DNA of 64,000 nucleotides from Blasia pusilla (Eukaryota > Marchantiophyta > Marchantiopsida > Blasiales): positions 1,426,001 to 1,490,000 of the forward strand of contig CM114272.1 in the NCBI GenBank assembly GCA_050084515.1. Reading direction: 5' to 3'. Positions 44,827 through 58,841 of this stretch are shown here, one piece after another. A model generated the notes under the pieces. It saw only the letters and a program-made list of their open reading frames with translations, ran no database searches and was not told the DNA's origin. Position numbers and translations under genes: made by a program. Numbering within the stretch: position 1 is the first letter of the stretch; the number at the start of each line of letters is the position of its first letter.

Positions 44827-47800
44827 TCACAGGACTTCCGTACCCAGGCGCACTGATATTCCCATGCTCTGAAGCTCTTGGATAAGCAACTTGCAGGCAT
44901 ATGGCAGCTCCACCTTCACAATCAGATTCTTCTTGGAACAGAAACGGCACACAGGTACCCGGTCCAAACTCATACTCGCAAGCTGTTTACAACCAGAGCA
45001 CACATTCACCACATGATAGTCACTCAAAATAAAATTCCGCTCCTGTAGTGTGGCAGCTGCTCCATGTGCTATCAAACAGTCTCGTTCCATCTCTCCAAAT
45101 TTCACACCCCCATGCCGTTTTCTGTCGGCCACAGGTTGCCGAGTGAGTGGATGCACATGGCCTCGGCTGCGGTATTTTATCTTGTCCTGCACCATGTGAG
45201 TCAACCTCTGGTAGAATGTGCTCCCAATGAAAATCTTAGCTTCCATGGCCTTGCCTGTGAAGCCGTTGTACATTGTCTCTGTGCCCCATCTCTCATATCC
45301 ACTCCTATCAAACACAATCCAGACAAATTCTGAGTTATGACAGAAATTCAACTCCTGCAAAAATGCAAGTTTCCGAGGTCCATCTCAGGACTCAAGCTAG
45401 GTGACACTCATATGAATCAGTTAGGAGATGAACTCACTTGTGGAGAGCTTCTGCTATTGAAGCCACTGAAGAAAAAGGGTTAAAGGGCGTCGCAAAAAGC
45501 TGAGCACCAGTCTTGGCAACTGCTTTTCCCATAGCACTCTCACACATCTGTCCAAGAGTCTGACGACTAGGAAAGGCATGCGGATTGATAATGATGTCAG
45601 GGACTATTCCCTCTCTGGTGAAAGGGAGGTCTTCTTGAGTGAAGACCATACCCACAATACCCTTCTGTCCATGCATACTAGAAAACTTGTCACCAACTTG
45701 AGGGGTGCGTGTTTCCCTCAATTTCACCTTAGCTATTTTCTTCCCATCTTCGTCTTGTACAAGAACCACCTGCTCTACCCTTCCCCTCTCATGTGCTTTC
45801 AGTCTTTGACTTGTGTCAATCAGGCGGGCATTCTCAGGAGTGTTAATAGTAGGCATCTTGGAGATTTTCCCAACAATAATATCGCCCACACTCATCTGGC
45901 ATCCCACAAAAGGAAGGCCATCTTCTTCCAGAATGTGTTCTGATCTCAAAGATCTTGCTCCACCTTCATCAGAAGCACTGGGCTTCCCAAATGTTTCTAT
46001 GTCTGTTCGCTCTTCGCAGCGGAACGTTCTGTAGTGTTGTGTTCTGAACATTCCCCGGTCCAGAGCAGATTGATCCATAATTATGGAATCCTCCTGATTG
46101 TAACCAGTATAGCATGCAATTGCCACAATGGCGTTTTGGCCACTGAAAATCTCATCCTTTTGGAGACAGTCAATGATCTTTGTTTTCACAAGCTGCACCT
46201 GCAGAGGACAAGTCGGACTCTGGCGGTTAGGTGGCAAGAAGTCATGGGACATACTGACACTCACAGAAAAGGGACCAATTGGGATTCTTCGGCAGGGCTT
46301 CAGCCACACAAAAAAACAAGGTTGCAATAAGAGAAGTGTCAACCTCATATGCCTGACGCTTGAGTGTGAAAAAAACTCAAAAGCAAGGAGATTTAGATGA
46401 AATCTCCATCTGGTTCCAAGGGAAGAAAACAACCTGTGGGTAGAAAAGATGTTGCCCTGAGGTGTCTGCACGGCTTGAAATGTTTGTAACATATAGGCCA
46501 ATGGCTTGTTTACAGTGCTTGTGCGCTTGAAAGAGATTCCTTGTGCTCTGATTTCTCTCGGGGAAGGGAATAACTGAAGCGCTCAAACCCAGAATCAGAG
46601 ATGGATGGATCTCTGCGTGGGTGTATACAGGGGCCCCCTCAGTCCTTTCCCTCGCCCTCAAAATGTCTTCACCATGAAGTGCAATCATGGCTTTCTCTTC
46701 TTCCTCTGTGCCCAAGAACTCCACAACACCCTCGCTCTGCAACCATGCAAGCCGTTCACTTGGAGAGAATCGGACATTACTTTCTGAAATATACCCTTCA
46801 TTGAGAACCAAGGACTGGTTTTTAACAATCAATAGAGGCCTCAAGAGTCGCCCACCATCTGTACTTATATGCAGCTCTTGCTTCTTCAGATCCATGACTA
46901 CCTCAACCTGAATGATAACAAAGAAGCTCTCATATCAATGACTAACACTAAATTGATGAAAGATAGCACACACTTCAATCCACCCTCAATTGAGGGATGT
47001 TTTGTCCAGTCCACTCCAAACTACAGGTCCTTCACCCACATGCCTTTAAAAAGACCAACCCATCTTGTATTTAAGTTGACCTGGAGACAATCTCAGTCAA
47101 CACATAATATCAGGAAAATCCATACACTGACGAGTTGAGACAATACTGTGCCATTACTGCAAGTACCATTAATGTTGCTGTCATATACCTGAGCAAATTT
47201 TGAGGGTTCTGAATGGCGCCGCTGCCGGCGAATTTTGCGTGCCACTTCAGCTGCCTTCTCTGCTGATAGTGTCCCAATCCATTTCCCATTTACAAATACT
47301 TTTGTGACAGTGAGCAAGGTGGATGGAGAGACTTCTTGAAGATACTCAATATCAGCAGTTCCCAGAACTTGAAGTACAGGTGCTTCTGAAGTATAGTGAC
47401 TCACAATCCCTGTGAGAGCCATGTTCTTTACAAGCCCACATGACTCTCCATCCGGGGTATCGATTGGACATATACGACCCCACTGAGAAAAAGTCCTGCA
47501 AACACAACTCAGGTGTTCTAGCAATTAAAGAGTGCCAGAAGTATTTTGAGTCAAATCTACTCATAGTAGATCAGCTAAGCAGACAAGGCCAGGAAATGAA
47601 TGAGTTTGAATGATGTTCATCAGATTCTACCATTCCCACTCCAGGTTCTAGGTTAGGAGACTAGAAGTCATCAAGGTAAAGAAGACACTTGCTAAATCCA
47701 ATCCCATTGCCATCCACGTTACAAACCGCGTTTGAAAAGACTGCATAATAGTTTCTGATTGCAGAGGTTCCGAGAACTCACGGGTGGCGAGCTTCATCTC

Positions 47801-50728
47801 CCACTTTGGTTGAGGATGGAACGTAAAGCCTCAATTCACGCAGCTGACACAATGTCGAGATTGGATTTCCTCTCTTCAAATCAAAAACAACATTAGAGTT
47901 TTTCATGACGTCATGACCCATCCAGTTACCACTTGAGAAGGAGTTTTTCATTCCTTTTGTGATCAGATTGTGTTCAACATACTTCTCAATGGGTTGAAGG
48001 TCCTGATTCTTGGCTAAGTGCCTTTGAATCCTCTTCTTCATGGTGTTTTGAACATGCCCCATTAGCTTGCGGAACTGGTGACTAATGACCTCTCCAGCAA
48101 ACTCTAGCCGTTTGTTCTTTAAATCATCCTTGTCCGTCAGCTTTTGACGCCCTAGATAGCACAAACAGAGATTGCGAACCATATACCCCAAGAAAAGAGC
48201 CTTACTTCGTTCATCTTCACCCATTTGGGGCAGAACTCTAGAGGCTATTACTCCTCTCCCAGTCTCCTCCTCTGGCAAAGTCTTCTTTGTAGTTTTGGAT
48301 CCAATGTAGTACATTGCTAAATCTCTGGTGCGCTTTGAGCCATCTAAGGAGGAACTTTCCCAATCTTTATAAACCTTTGCAAGACTATCATCTCCGTCTT
48401 GCAATGAAGGCAACACAACCTGCACTAGCTCTGTATCCTGAAGATCATAGCAGATAATCTCCAAAATTTCGCGATCGGATAGCACACCAAGAGCAATGAA
48501 TACAATACTCAATGGGATGGGCTCTACTCCTTGAAGAGTCACAGAAAATAAAGGCCAGAAACTACTCTGTACCAATCCAGCTTTCTTTGGCACTGCCAGC
48601 TTTACTGATGTCTTCACATAGTTGTAGTTAGAGAAGCCTTTCCGCTTTGGAGTACAGTTAGCTATCCAGACACCCCTAGTGAACGATACCCACACTCGCT
48701 GTGTATTTCTCTCTTCTTGAGCCACTATCACCTGCATCGGACATAATCACATGGTAATTCAATGAATCTGTAGAGTCAATCTTGCTTTCCCCATAAAAGA
48801 AAATGAAGGAATAGCACTTGACCCTCCCACTTTGCGGGATAGTTCATTGCAAGTGAAGACAGCTAATGGCAAGTTCGCCATGGTACCTTTTCTGAGCCTT
48901 TGATGATGAAATAGCCCCCAGGATCAAGGCAGCAGTCACCTCTGTGCTTTCCGTCAGAACTCCCAGTCTCTGTCGCTAAATGGCACAAGGAGGACTTCAC
49001 CATTACAGGGAGCTTGCCCAAAAGAACCCTTTCTTCAATCACCCTAACATTCGGTGGCCTAGGGGGCCATGAAGAAGAAAGGGATTTTCCCTTCTTGTTC
49101 ATGGGAATCGGAGTCTGAGAATGAGATGTATGAATCTGCCATAGTCCAAAAATCCTCTTTGGTTAGGAACCTTCATCGGGAACAAAACTACACAAAATTG
49201 AAGTGAATCACGGAAGGAGACTCTTTCAATCTCAAAGCTACTGCTGCTCGAAACTGAGCAGTGAACTCCATTACCCCTGAGGGGACAGTTTTAAGTCACC
49301 AATTTAACAAAGAAATGGAACCAAGTATAATCTCAGTCTGGCTTGTGCTGTCAGGTGCTGCAAGTTTGTCTGCTGTGGTGAGAAACTGAGAGGTAATCGG
49401 ACATTTCATTCACAAGAAAGAAAGACCGAGAACAACTGCATTATATACACCGGCACCATCAATAGCTATGAGACCCAGAGTACAACCTCCATGGTCACTT
49501 TCACATAGATTGGTGATGCATAAGTAATCCCCCGGAGTCGAGCCTCAACAGGAAGAAGCTTGTAGTTGGGTTGCGGCTTCTCTCTAGGAACGTTGGGACT
49601 ACTGGGGCCAGGGTCATCACCTTTGAGGTTTCCGAGCCCACCTCCTCTATCCCCAAAATCTGTGTCCGCAGCAGACCCTTTACTTGCTCCTAAATTTGAT
49701 CCAAGATCTGCGCCCCAAGTGATTGCTTCAGCACCAGGCTGCATTGGTGGTGACGTGCATGGGGCTGCGTCTACTTCCATGGCTGCCAAACCAGTAGTTT
49801 CCACTGTTATACTCGACAAAATGCTCCCCAGCAGTGTTTCTGTATCTCCATCCGGCAGCATTCCTGTGTCTACAGCATTCAAATCATCCTTCTTGTAGTC
49901 CACTGAATCCTCTGTTGTGGACATCAGTTTAGTGCTTGGATCATCATCTGCTCTTGTAGGAGTAGGATCCAGTCCCCAAGGATAGGCTGGCACAGTGGCT
50001 GTAGATGCAGATGCATCTGCATCTGCAGCTCCCCATGGATCTGACTGTGCTCCACTGGTACCCCAATCCCCCTCTGAAGTCCACTTATCCTTCCATTTGC
50101 CCGACCCTCCTGCTCCCCAGGCAGACCCACCACCATTGCCAGTCTCACTCCCCCAAGCACCGTCAGTTCCGACATCAGTGTTCACCATCCAGTTGATGTT
50201 CTCGCCTTTACCCAAACTGAACCCCTTCATTCCCTTACCATCTCCATTTGACTCAGGTTCAGGAACTGTCTCCTCCGCCCTCTCAGGCTCGATCTCCCTA
50301 TCTTCGTGGTCCACCTCTGGCTTGCTTTCCAGCTCCACTTCACCGAAGCGGATAACCACTTTCTTCAGGCTGGATTCAAGAGCCCCTGCCTGATACTCAG
50401 GTTCAACTGTTAGCGGTTCTGACTCACTGAAAAGATGGTGGATTCCCTTCTTCACAAAGTAGTTGAAAGACTCGATGTGATCAGCCACTAGAGGTCTGGA
50501 GTCGATAAAAGCTTTCGCAACAGCCCAGCGCAGCTCGTCTTCCTTCTCATTATCTTCATCGAATCTGACGGGATTCTTCTTCTCTGCACACGGCCTGGAA
50601 GACGATGGCGGCACTGATCTTACTTCAGGATCGTCATCTTCAATTAAAGTGTACTCTGGAACTTGACCCTTCCGCTTCCGAGATGGTGCTGTATCCACTT
50701 CAATCCACTCCGGGGAAGAGCTCTCCAT
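44827..50728 (-). CDS. NRPD2: Second-largest subunit of RNA polymerases IV/V with WG-rich insertion
   Basis: Catalytic-core subunit (Rpb2 homologue) shared by plant Pol IV and Pol V, which drive RNA-directed DNA methylation in the nucleus. Seven exons join in frame with GT-AG sites: 50728-49484 (end could be 49487), 49114-48887, 48731-47782, 47495-47189, 46907-46434, 46198-45438, 45304-44827; 1480 residues. Diagnostic features: HPTFSQWGRICPIDTPDGE and GLVKNMALTG, TDGGRLLRPLLIV, HKHCKQAIG (Pol IV/V-type, not Pol II), GYNQEDSIIM (about 1099-1108), KFSSMHGQKG (about 1239-1248), HPLTRQPVADRKRHGGVKFGEMERDCLIAHGAA in the hybrid-binding region, and a C-terminal zinc site CSGC...CRFC. Usual length is near 1170; the excess is an insertion at residues 137-388. 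No break or missing catalytic residue is seen. Confidence 0.96.
49565..50320 (-). other. Disordered WG-rich (Argonaute-hook-like) insertion in NRPD2 exon 1
   Basis: Residues about 137-388 separate two halves of the protrusion domain: VVIRFGEVELESKP before, LLPVEARLRGITYASPIYVKV after, which in Arabidopsis NRPD2 are only about 15 residues apart. The insertion is acidic, Gly/Ser/Ala/Asp-rich and predicted disordered by composition. It holds six WG dipeptides (Trp 192, 204, 222, 232, 251, 338) plus isolated Trp 180, 212 and 216, five of the six spaced 10-19 residues apart. That pattern matches Argonaute hooks. It stays open for 252 codons in frame with both flanks. Confidence 0.85.
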
Positions 50729-52200
50729 GGCCTGTAGCAGCTCGGGAGATGGTACTAACGCTAATTCATGAGCTGGCGGCCCAATTTCCTACCTCAGAGA
50801 GAGGCGCATGGAACCAGTCCACAGCTGCTTGTCATCAACGCACAGCAAGCGAGCAGCACTCAGTGCCCTACACAATGTCGTGCACCTTAAATACGCGAGA
50901 AGCTACTCTACTCTTCCAATTCTCACACCATACGCTTGATGCTCCTGCCATTGAGAAGACCGAGAGCACGAACAGATGTCATGGGCACATCCAACACTCT
51001 TATGAATGCCTCTGACGACTTCACCTCATTGAAAACGTACCTTCCCCACTTCCAATGTGTTAAACCCTAGACCCATGAACTTTACGAAAGCGCAATCAGA
51101 GAGAGAGAGAGAGCCACAATTGGATGAATCAATTTGACTTGCTCGTTTCCAGAGGAGTTGTGCTCCAACAGATGACTGACCCAGTCCCAAGAGTAGACAA
51201 AGGACTTCTCTCAGCTAGAGAAGGTCTTAAAAGGGCACTACCAACACTTGCGCGAACAGGGGGAGAGGAATGCAGCGTCAAAGCATGAGGCTTGAAGTAA
51301 CAGCATAATCCACCATGAGAACCTCGAGTGCTTCAACAGAGTTAACATCACAAAGGCTATCAAGAATCAGCTCTCGCCGAAGACAATGGGAGGCAGACGA
51401 GCAGACTGGATGAGTTGAGTGATCGCACGCACCCACAGCAATTTTGTAAATTCTGTAGAGTCGATTGCGACAACCTCCAAGTCCTCCAACAGCTGATGGC
51501 ACTGACCCAAATCTACTCCCGCCAGTTCAATCACATCCGCAAGGCACTTCCGACAGTTCCTTCAACAACACAATTCTGTCACTGGCAGAACCCACTCATC
51601 AAAATCTGCAACCCACAGCTCCACTGCACGAAACATCCTCAAAAAGCAAGCAGAGTGACCCTCAACAGCTGCCCTGCCATCAACCATAACCCTCCGGCGG
51701 GAAAGTCTACATCCTCGAATCAGACAGAAAAACAGACCCGTCGTGACACCCACATCAAATTCGCAGCCTGGAAGAAAATCACGAGGACTCATCCTCCATC
51801 GGGACGAGCACCGCGACGGTTGGATGCCACAGACATGACCCTACACTGCTCCTCTGACAAGCTACCAGACAGACCTTGACAAATCCCGAGGCAGTTTCCA
51901 CTGCCACGGAGGAAAAGGAGTGTCACACCGCTTCCAGCAGCACTACGACCTTGCTGCTCCAAATTTAGCCCGGCTCTAGCCTTCCACGGAGCTTCGAAAG
52001 CGAAACCGTTAGACTATCTACTTTTCTCTCCCTTTCTCATGCCAGGAACTTCCCCACATCGCCATTACGCTCGAATGAGTTTTCCTTCACCCGCTTTGTA
52101 TTGAGACCTCGTAATCATCTATGGTCGCAAGGCTACCACACACTAAGTAATGGGTGCACTCTCTTAGATTAGGATTGCTAAAGTCTTACACACGTGGGTG
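50729..52200. other. NRPD2 upstream region
   Basis: Promoter and 5' leader of NRPD2 are expected at 50729 to about 51200; an (AG)n run lies at 51097-51112. 51280-51795 is open on the minus strand with only two stops (TGA at 51562 and about 51380), moderately hydrophobic, but I recognise no family; it could be a decayed gene fragment. Confidence 0.4.
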
Positions 52201-52421
52201 CCATCTAGAGAAGATCGACAGCATTAGAGGACCTTGTTGGACCTCCTTGCTGACTCCTGTTGTCTGAACTGTTGCGTACTTTGCAAATCGAAGTGCCATT
52301 GCCCTTTCAGGTCCCCATACACCATATATCATGTCATTCATTCTCTCTTTCTTTCTCGGAGACTAGCATCGTCTAACAAAGGAGCGCAGTCTATGGTCCC
52401 AAGGCTGACAGGCACTACTTA

Positions 52422-53258
52422 GTGATTAAAGCCTCTCCCAGAGATCCATATACAGGTTTCTTACATATCTGCCGCCATGATCACTACACTTCAGCATGCT
52501 GGCTAGATTTTGGTGTGGATTGGTGTAGCTCACGGTTACTTGATGAGCAGCAGTTCCTTGTCATTTGCAATTACCATGATAACATCAGAGTAGAGTACCC
52601 TGACCTCTTCCAAGACCCTCCTCTCGTGGTCACTAATTACATGGCTAACAAGAAAGAGGTCCAGATTGCTAAATTCCAACACAGGTGTGCGAAAGCTAGA
52701 GAAGATAAGGACCTTATAGCACCTCTCTGTCTTGTCTGCACTGTCACCACCTTGAAAATAATGTCTGATAGCTCTATTGAGTCCCGGTGGACGATCAATC
52801 GTTTTTTGCTTTCTCTCTTCCTGGCCCGGTCAACACTCACATTCTATGAGGGAAATAGCCTCCTTTACCTCATATGGTACCTTCTTCCCTTCTTTCCCTC
52901 CCTCCACCCACTGCCCATAGCCACAGTCCAACCTGACCAAATGGTCGTACGGTTCGATGTGATAGTTGATGTGCTGAGTCTTTCCCTGGCCCTGCCCACA
53001 CTGACACTATATGAGAATCCCTCTCCTCTCATATGTTACGATAGGCACTACTCTGTAAGTCTCACATCCGACAGAAATGGAACGATAGAGAAGATTAGCA
53101 CAGCCCTGTGCAAGGATAAGACCCAGGAACTTAGAAATAAGCGTCAACTACGGGTGTGCGCGAGCTTTCCAACTTTACCCAGATCTCTAAAAGCTCAATT
53201 CACCACATCCCAAAAACCTCTTCTCTTTCTCGTCTCTAACATCGTCTTACCAGGATGA
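52422..53258 (+). pseudogene. Long open frame within the repeat array, no known domain
   Basis: 278 codons are open from an ATG at 52422. The first part (about residues 35-70, CNYHDNIRVEYPDLFQDPP) has a counterpart at 54205-54260 (YYDDIKLEFPDLI), showing that it belongs to the repeated unit. The second half translates the pyrimidine-rich box (b) and is leucine/serine-rich low complexity. I take it as chance openness in repeat DNA rather than a working gene. Confidence 0.3.
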
Positions 53259-53879
53259 GTCCAACCAGCCATCTTCAACGGGTTCGATATCTCTGGGTGA
53301 GAAACGTGAGACGATGAGAAGATGGCTGTGGAAAAGTGACATCACGTGTGGTTCCAGGAGCTCAATGCAGCCATTACAAAACGAAACGAAGGGACCTGTA
53401 TGTCAAATGCACGCAAGGGCAGGAACGATGCAACCTTACAGTTAGAGTATGTGGTGCTACACGAGGAGATTTCACTTCAAGAAGAAATACCATTAGTAAG
53501 GACGAATTGAACCAAGAAACATGAACGCCTCTCAGTGACAACTCTGCCAACAGTCTGAGAAATTCTAGAAGGATGTACAGAAAATCAGCAAGGCCATGAA
53601 CACAAATGATGTGAAACCTCTCGAGGGAAGGGATGGTGATCGCCGCCAAGCAGATCCAGCAAGCGGTGAAAGACACCGACAAACAGCTTTCGGTTAGCAA
53701 AGCAAATCTCTAGCCCAAATGGAGTGACATTGGGGCAAGGAGGCAAGTCTAGTTTAGGAGCCAAGCTCTACCCTCATACCAATTGCATTTCGATGCTTCT
53801 AACAACAGTGCCACTGCAGGAGCAAGAAACTGGTACACCTACTGCTGCGAATGATTAAGCGAATGAACCATTTCAATCC

Positions 53880-54070
53880 ATGACTTGGTCACAAGCAACG
53901 ACGAGGAGCTGTACAGCATCCTTAATCTGTTAAATAGGTACCAGAAACTACGGGAGGAGAGCAAGAAGTGTAGAACATTTGGTGAAAGAATGGGACAGTA
54001 CGACAATAGAAGATTCAAGAAGAAGGTGTCGCATCTCCGGCTCCGGGTCCACTCAACTTCGTCGTGCACT
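53880..54070 (+). pseudogene. Coding-like fragment with DEEL helix
   Basis: LVTSNDEELYSILNLLNRYQKLREES is clearly helical and reads like a conserved coding remnant. It has weak likeness to the GAT helical domain of TOM1-like adaptor proteins. Upstream, VIAAKQIQQAVKDTDKQLS near 53637-53690 is also coding-like, but stops separate them. Identity is unproven. Confidence 0.25.
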
Positions 54071-57000
54071 AGTTATATGTAGATGCGGTTCAACTGACTA
54101 ATCCTCAGAAAAGGTTTCACACACAAAAGGGAGGACGGATTGCAGGAACAGTGCAGCTCAGGGATACTTGAACATGACAGCATTACATTTTCAATTTCAT
54201 TTACTATGATGACATCAAACTGGAGTTTCCCTGATCTCATCTTCCGGCCCAGGCCTCGTAGTCATGGATTTCGTGCCTTCCAAGAACCACGCTCGGACCG
54301 CTAAATTCTTACAATTGTGTGAGAATAAAAATCTTCACCTGGGACGGAGGAGCTTAGCTCCTCTTTCGGTTGTGCTTTGTCTATGGAGGCACTACCTAAT
54401 CAGCAATGTCTATCCCTCCAACTTGAAGCAGCTGAACTGGAGAACTACTCATGGAAACTGCAAATTTGGGGTCAGCTCAAGTTCATGCTTACGTGGGGGC
54501 AGTGCCATTGAACCACAACAGCGAAGCCCAGTACCTAAGTGATGATGGGATGAAACCTCCAGTCACTACCTGGCCGCCTGCGACAAGTTCACAACATAAA
54601 GAGCAACATCATATGTTGGCATTGCTACACAGGTAACACCAGAGCTGTTGAACCATTTCACCAGCTGAGATTCACTGTCAAAAGCTGCTGCACTGGTAAT
54701 CAATGAATATTGGAGATCCAAATCAACAAAGGTAATTGATATTTTAAGGGGCTCCAACTTTTATACTTAAAAACTCGGAGCCAACATCCTGCATGATCGC
54801 CTCCGTCCTTTCATGTGCCTCTTCTTATCGTACTTTCTTCTGTATTCATCCCAACCTCTGGAACGGTCCAAACCAGACTCTAGGATATGGCCCTGTCTCC
54901 CCCTCTAGACATGGGTCCATGGTCGCAAGGCTACGAAACTCACTACTTAATGAGTACAGTATCTCCAGGCACTGTAAGGGGTGATGGGAAATTTGGAACC
55001 AAAGAAGGTAATGAGGACAAATCTTGAACGAAAAGTGTTCAAGAGATTGTGCAAGCACCCAAGCTCCCTACAGGACCTGTATGGTGGAGCAATATGAGAA
55101 AACATTAGTGGATACCACAACCAAAGCAGTGGGGAAACCGAACAGCCGAGCACGGAGGGAGCCATGAAAATGTCTAACCTCTTCCTTCCGACTGTGTATC
55201 CTAACAAGCAGAACTGAAGAACTATTTGCGGAGTAACCCTTACTTGAGAACCTGGCTTAAATTCAATTCAGGGAGCAATCCCCTTGAACCACAGGAAAAG
55301 CAGGATGGGAACACAACTGAACTCTTGCACCTTACGTGATGATGGGGATGAAACCTCTAGTCACTACTAGGTCTCCTGCACAAAAACAATAACACAGAGC
55401 AAGAGCATATTCTGATATAGCTAAGCTGGTAACACCTGAACAGTTTAACACATTTAGCGGCCAAAATTGACTGCCCAAAGCTGCTGCACTGAAAAGTAGT
55501 GTCTATTTGGAAATCCTAATCATGTGTAGCTGATGGTGTTGAAAGGAGCTTCCATTCTGACACTCGGAAGCTCCGCTCCAACACTTTCTCAACACTCTCA
55601 CTATATGAGAGTGTTTCCCACCTCTCATGTGATACCTTCTTCACTTCTTCCTCTGGACACTCATCATTGCTCTATGGTCGCAAGGCTACGACAGGCAATA
55701 CTTACTGAGTGCAGAACCTCTCTAGCTCACGATCAATCCTAATCAGGTGAAGTAGATGGTACGGCGAAGAGCTTCCTGGTTGACACCAACACGTTATATG
55801 GTCGGCACTCACACTATACGGGAGTGTCTCCCACCTCTCATATGGTACCTTCTTCACTTCTTCCTCTGTCTACACCATTTCAGTCTCAAACACCATCCAA
55901 CCAAGGCTCAAGGTACGACAGGCACCACTTAATGAGTACAGTCTACCTCACGATCTTCCGAGAATGATCACAAAAAGTGGACGGACTGACGAGAATCTTA
56001 CACTGTATCCTGAATACACTTGACTGAAGAACTACTTGCGGAGATTCACTGGCTTAGGAACCCAGCTCAAGTTCAGGATGGGAGCAATCCTCTGGAAGCA
56101 AAAAAAGAGCAGGATGGGTAGTAACTGAACTCCTGCACATTGTGTGATGATGGGGGTGAAACCCATGGTCACTACCTGATCTCCTGTGCAAAATTCACAA
56201 CACAGACAGCAACAGCACACGCTGACATTGCTCAGATGGTAGCACCAGAATTGTTCACCACATTTGGCGGCCCACATTCCTTGCCCATGGCTGCTGCACT
56301 GATAGGTAACGTGTGTTGGGGATCCCAGTCAGGTACAGTAGATGGTATAATAAAGGTTTTCTTGGTCGACACTTGGAAGCTCCTCACGAACACTTTACAT
56401 GGTTAGCACTCACGATATAAGAATGTCTCCCTCCTCATATAGTACCCTCACTTCCTTTCTCTGCACCCATCTCGGTCTCTGGCCCCATCCACTCAGAGCG
56501 TGGGGTATGCGGTCGTCAGGCTACGACTGGCACTGCTAAGGAGTAGTCTCATGAATGAATACATCTACTCTCGACAAAAGTGGTGAGAAGATGGGACGCT
56601 ATGACACTTTCATGAACACTGGAAGATTCGTGCAACAGGCTACTCACATCTCTGCCCCCACATCTTCTAAGTATCGTCGTGCATTATCTAGATTCAGGTG
56701 CGTTTAGACTAACCTTGGGCTTGAGAAAGAAAAACTCACAGAAGAAAAGAAAGGACACTGAAACTGAAACCGATTCGCATAACTCTAAAATCTCCTGTCC
56801 TACAACCACCAAACCCAACCTGCACACGCATCTTCAAAGGTTCACCACACATCCGTGTACGAATCTGCTCCTGAAACGCAATGTCGTAAACGACCCCATA
56901 GCTCTCTTTCTCTCTCTCTCTCTCCTCCGTGGGAAGGTCGCAAGGCTACGACAGGCATTACTTAATGAGTACAGTCTCTCCACCGTGAGAACCAGGAACA

Positions 57001-57110
57001 GAAATGTTTGAAGTCTAGATGTGAAGGTTCCCGTCTTATTCGATGTCAACATCACATATGTGGGATCCCATAGATAAGTTAGGCGTTCAGTGGACTGCAA
57101 ATTCTTTCGT

Positions 57111-57132
57111 CTTCTTCTTCTTCTTCTTCTTC
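57111..57132. repeat. (CTT)n microsatellite
   Basis: Seven CTT units within the repeat array. Confidence 0.9.
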
Positions 57133-58839
57133 CCTCTCTTCTCCCTCAGAGGCAAATGTACTAAAGTGTGGTGTGATGATTCTCAGTGGCAAGGAGGAAC
57201 AAGACCAACACCGGTACTGCGGTGAACAAGAGATCCCCGTGTGCCCACATACACATATCCGGGCATTGAGTTCCCAGAAGACTGCCCACATTAAGAAGAC
57301 TTCAGAGAAAGACCACAAGAAGGTGAACGGAGTCTCCCCAGGACATCACAACAGAAGGAAAGCGTTTTGGCTTTCCGCATACCATTCGTGCCTCGCTGGA
57401 ATATGGCGCAGCAGTGTGGGATGACCAACGAAACAAAGGGACAGGCTTGAAGCTGTGCAGCTGAAGGAGTTTCCAGGTATGATGTCAGCTTCCTCACGAA
57501 CGGCCTGAGTTGGTGTGAGATTACAACTTGGAGTGGAACCCCTGGAGGATGGACGTGACATCGCCAAGTTGAAATGCATAAGGCAGTTCGAGACAATAGA
57601 CTCCTCTTGCTATCCTAAAGAGGTGATGGGGAAAGCTTGCACCCAAAGAAGACCGTGAAGCAGGGCAAGTCTTGGATGAAAAAGGTTCAAGAGATTGTGC
57701 AAGCAACCAAGCTCACTGCAGGTCCTGAACTGAGGGAGCAAGATAAGAAACCAATTGTGGATACCATAACCAAAGCAGTGGGCAAACCCTCATGACAATG
57801 GAGGAAGCCATGAAAATGTCTGACCTCTCTCTCATGACGATATATCCTTAACAAGCAGAACTGAAGAACTATTTGCGACTATTTGCGGGGAAACCCTTTC
57901 TTTGAAACTCGGCTTAAGTTCAAGTTTAGGACGGGGTCAATCCCCTTGAACCATAAGAAAAGCAGGATGTGAAAACATCTAAACTCTTGCGCCTTGTGAT
58001 GATCGGGATGAAATCTCACAACTTGGTCTCCTGCACAGAATTCGTAACACACAGAGCAAGAGCATATGCTGATGTTGCTGAAATGGTAATTCCAGAATTG
58101 TTCATCACTTTCTGTGGCCTAGATTCGCTAATCAAAGCTGCTGCACTGATGAGTAATGTTTGTTGGGGATCCCAATCATATGCTGATATTGCTTAGCTGT
58201 TAACACCAGAATTTTTCAGCACATTCAATTGACTAGATTCACTGCCCAAAGCTGTTGCACTGGTGAGTAATGCTTTCTGGGCATCCCGATCTGGTAAAGT
58301 GGTTGGTGTGGTGAAGAGCTTCCTGGTTAACACTTGGATGCTCCGCACCAACACTCACACTTTATGAGAGTGTCTACTTCTCATATGGTACCTTCTTCAC
58401 TTTTACCTCTCTCTACACCCATCCCAATCTCAAGTACCGTCCAACCAGGGTCTATGGTCGCAAGGCTTCGACAGGCACTACTTAATGAGTACAGTCTCTC
58501 CAACTCACAACTCACAGAGCAAGAGCATATGCTGATATTGCTAAGCTTGTAACACCAGAATTGTTCAACACATTCAGAAGCTGCTGCACTGGCAAGTAAA
58601 GTCTATTGGGGGCAATTAATGTCTATTGGGGATCCCAATCAGGTAAAGTAGATGGTGTGGTGAAGAGTTTCTTGGTTGAACATGTTGTTTGGTCAGCACT
58701 CACACTATATGCGAGTATCTCCCTCCTCTCACATGGTACCTTCTTCACTTGGTCCTCTCTCGGCTGCACCCATCCCAGTCTCGAGCACCGTCCAACCAGG
58801 TCTAAGTTCGCAAGGCTACGACAGGCACTACTTAATGAG

Positions 58840-58841
<2 letters not shown>

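Noticed and set aside
49565-50320. WG-rich segment as a retained intron of NRPD2
   Set aside because: It is in frame with both flanks, free of stops over 252 codons and strongly biased to Trp-Gly, Asp, Ser and Ala; chance openness of that length is very unlikely. cDNA would settle it.
49566-50393. Plus-strand open frames rich in Pro/Ser
   Set aside because: Antisense shadow of the NRPD2 insertion.
26313-50728. Functional pairing of the retroelement methyltransferase and NRPD2 because they are 17 kb apart
   Set aside because: They lie in separate units on opposite strands with unrelated repeat DNA between; nothing in the sequence links them beyond shared pathway theme.
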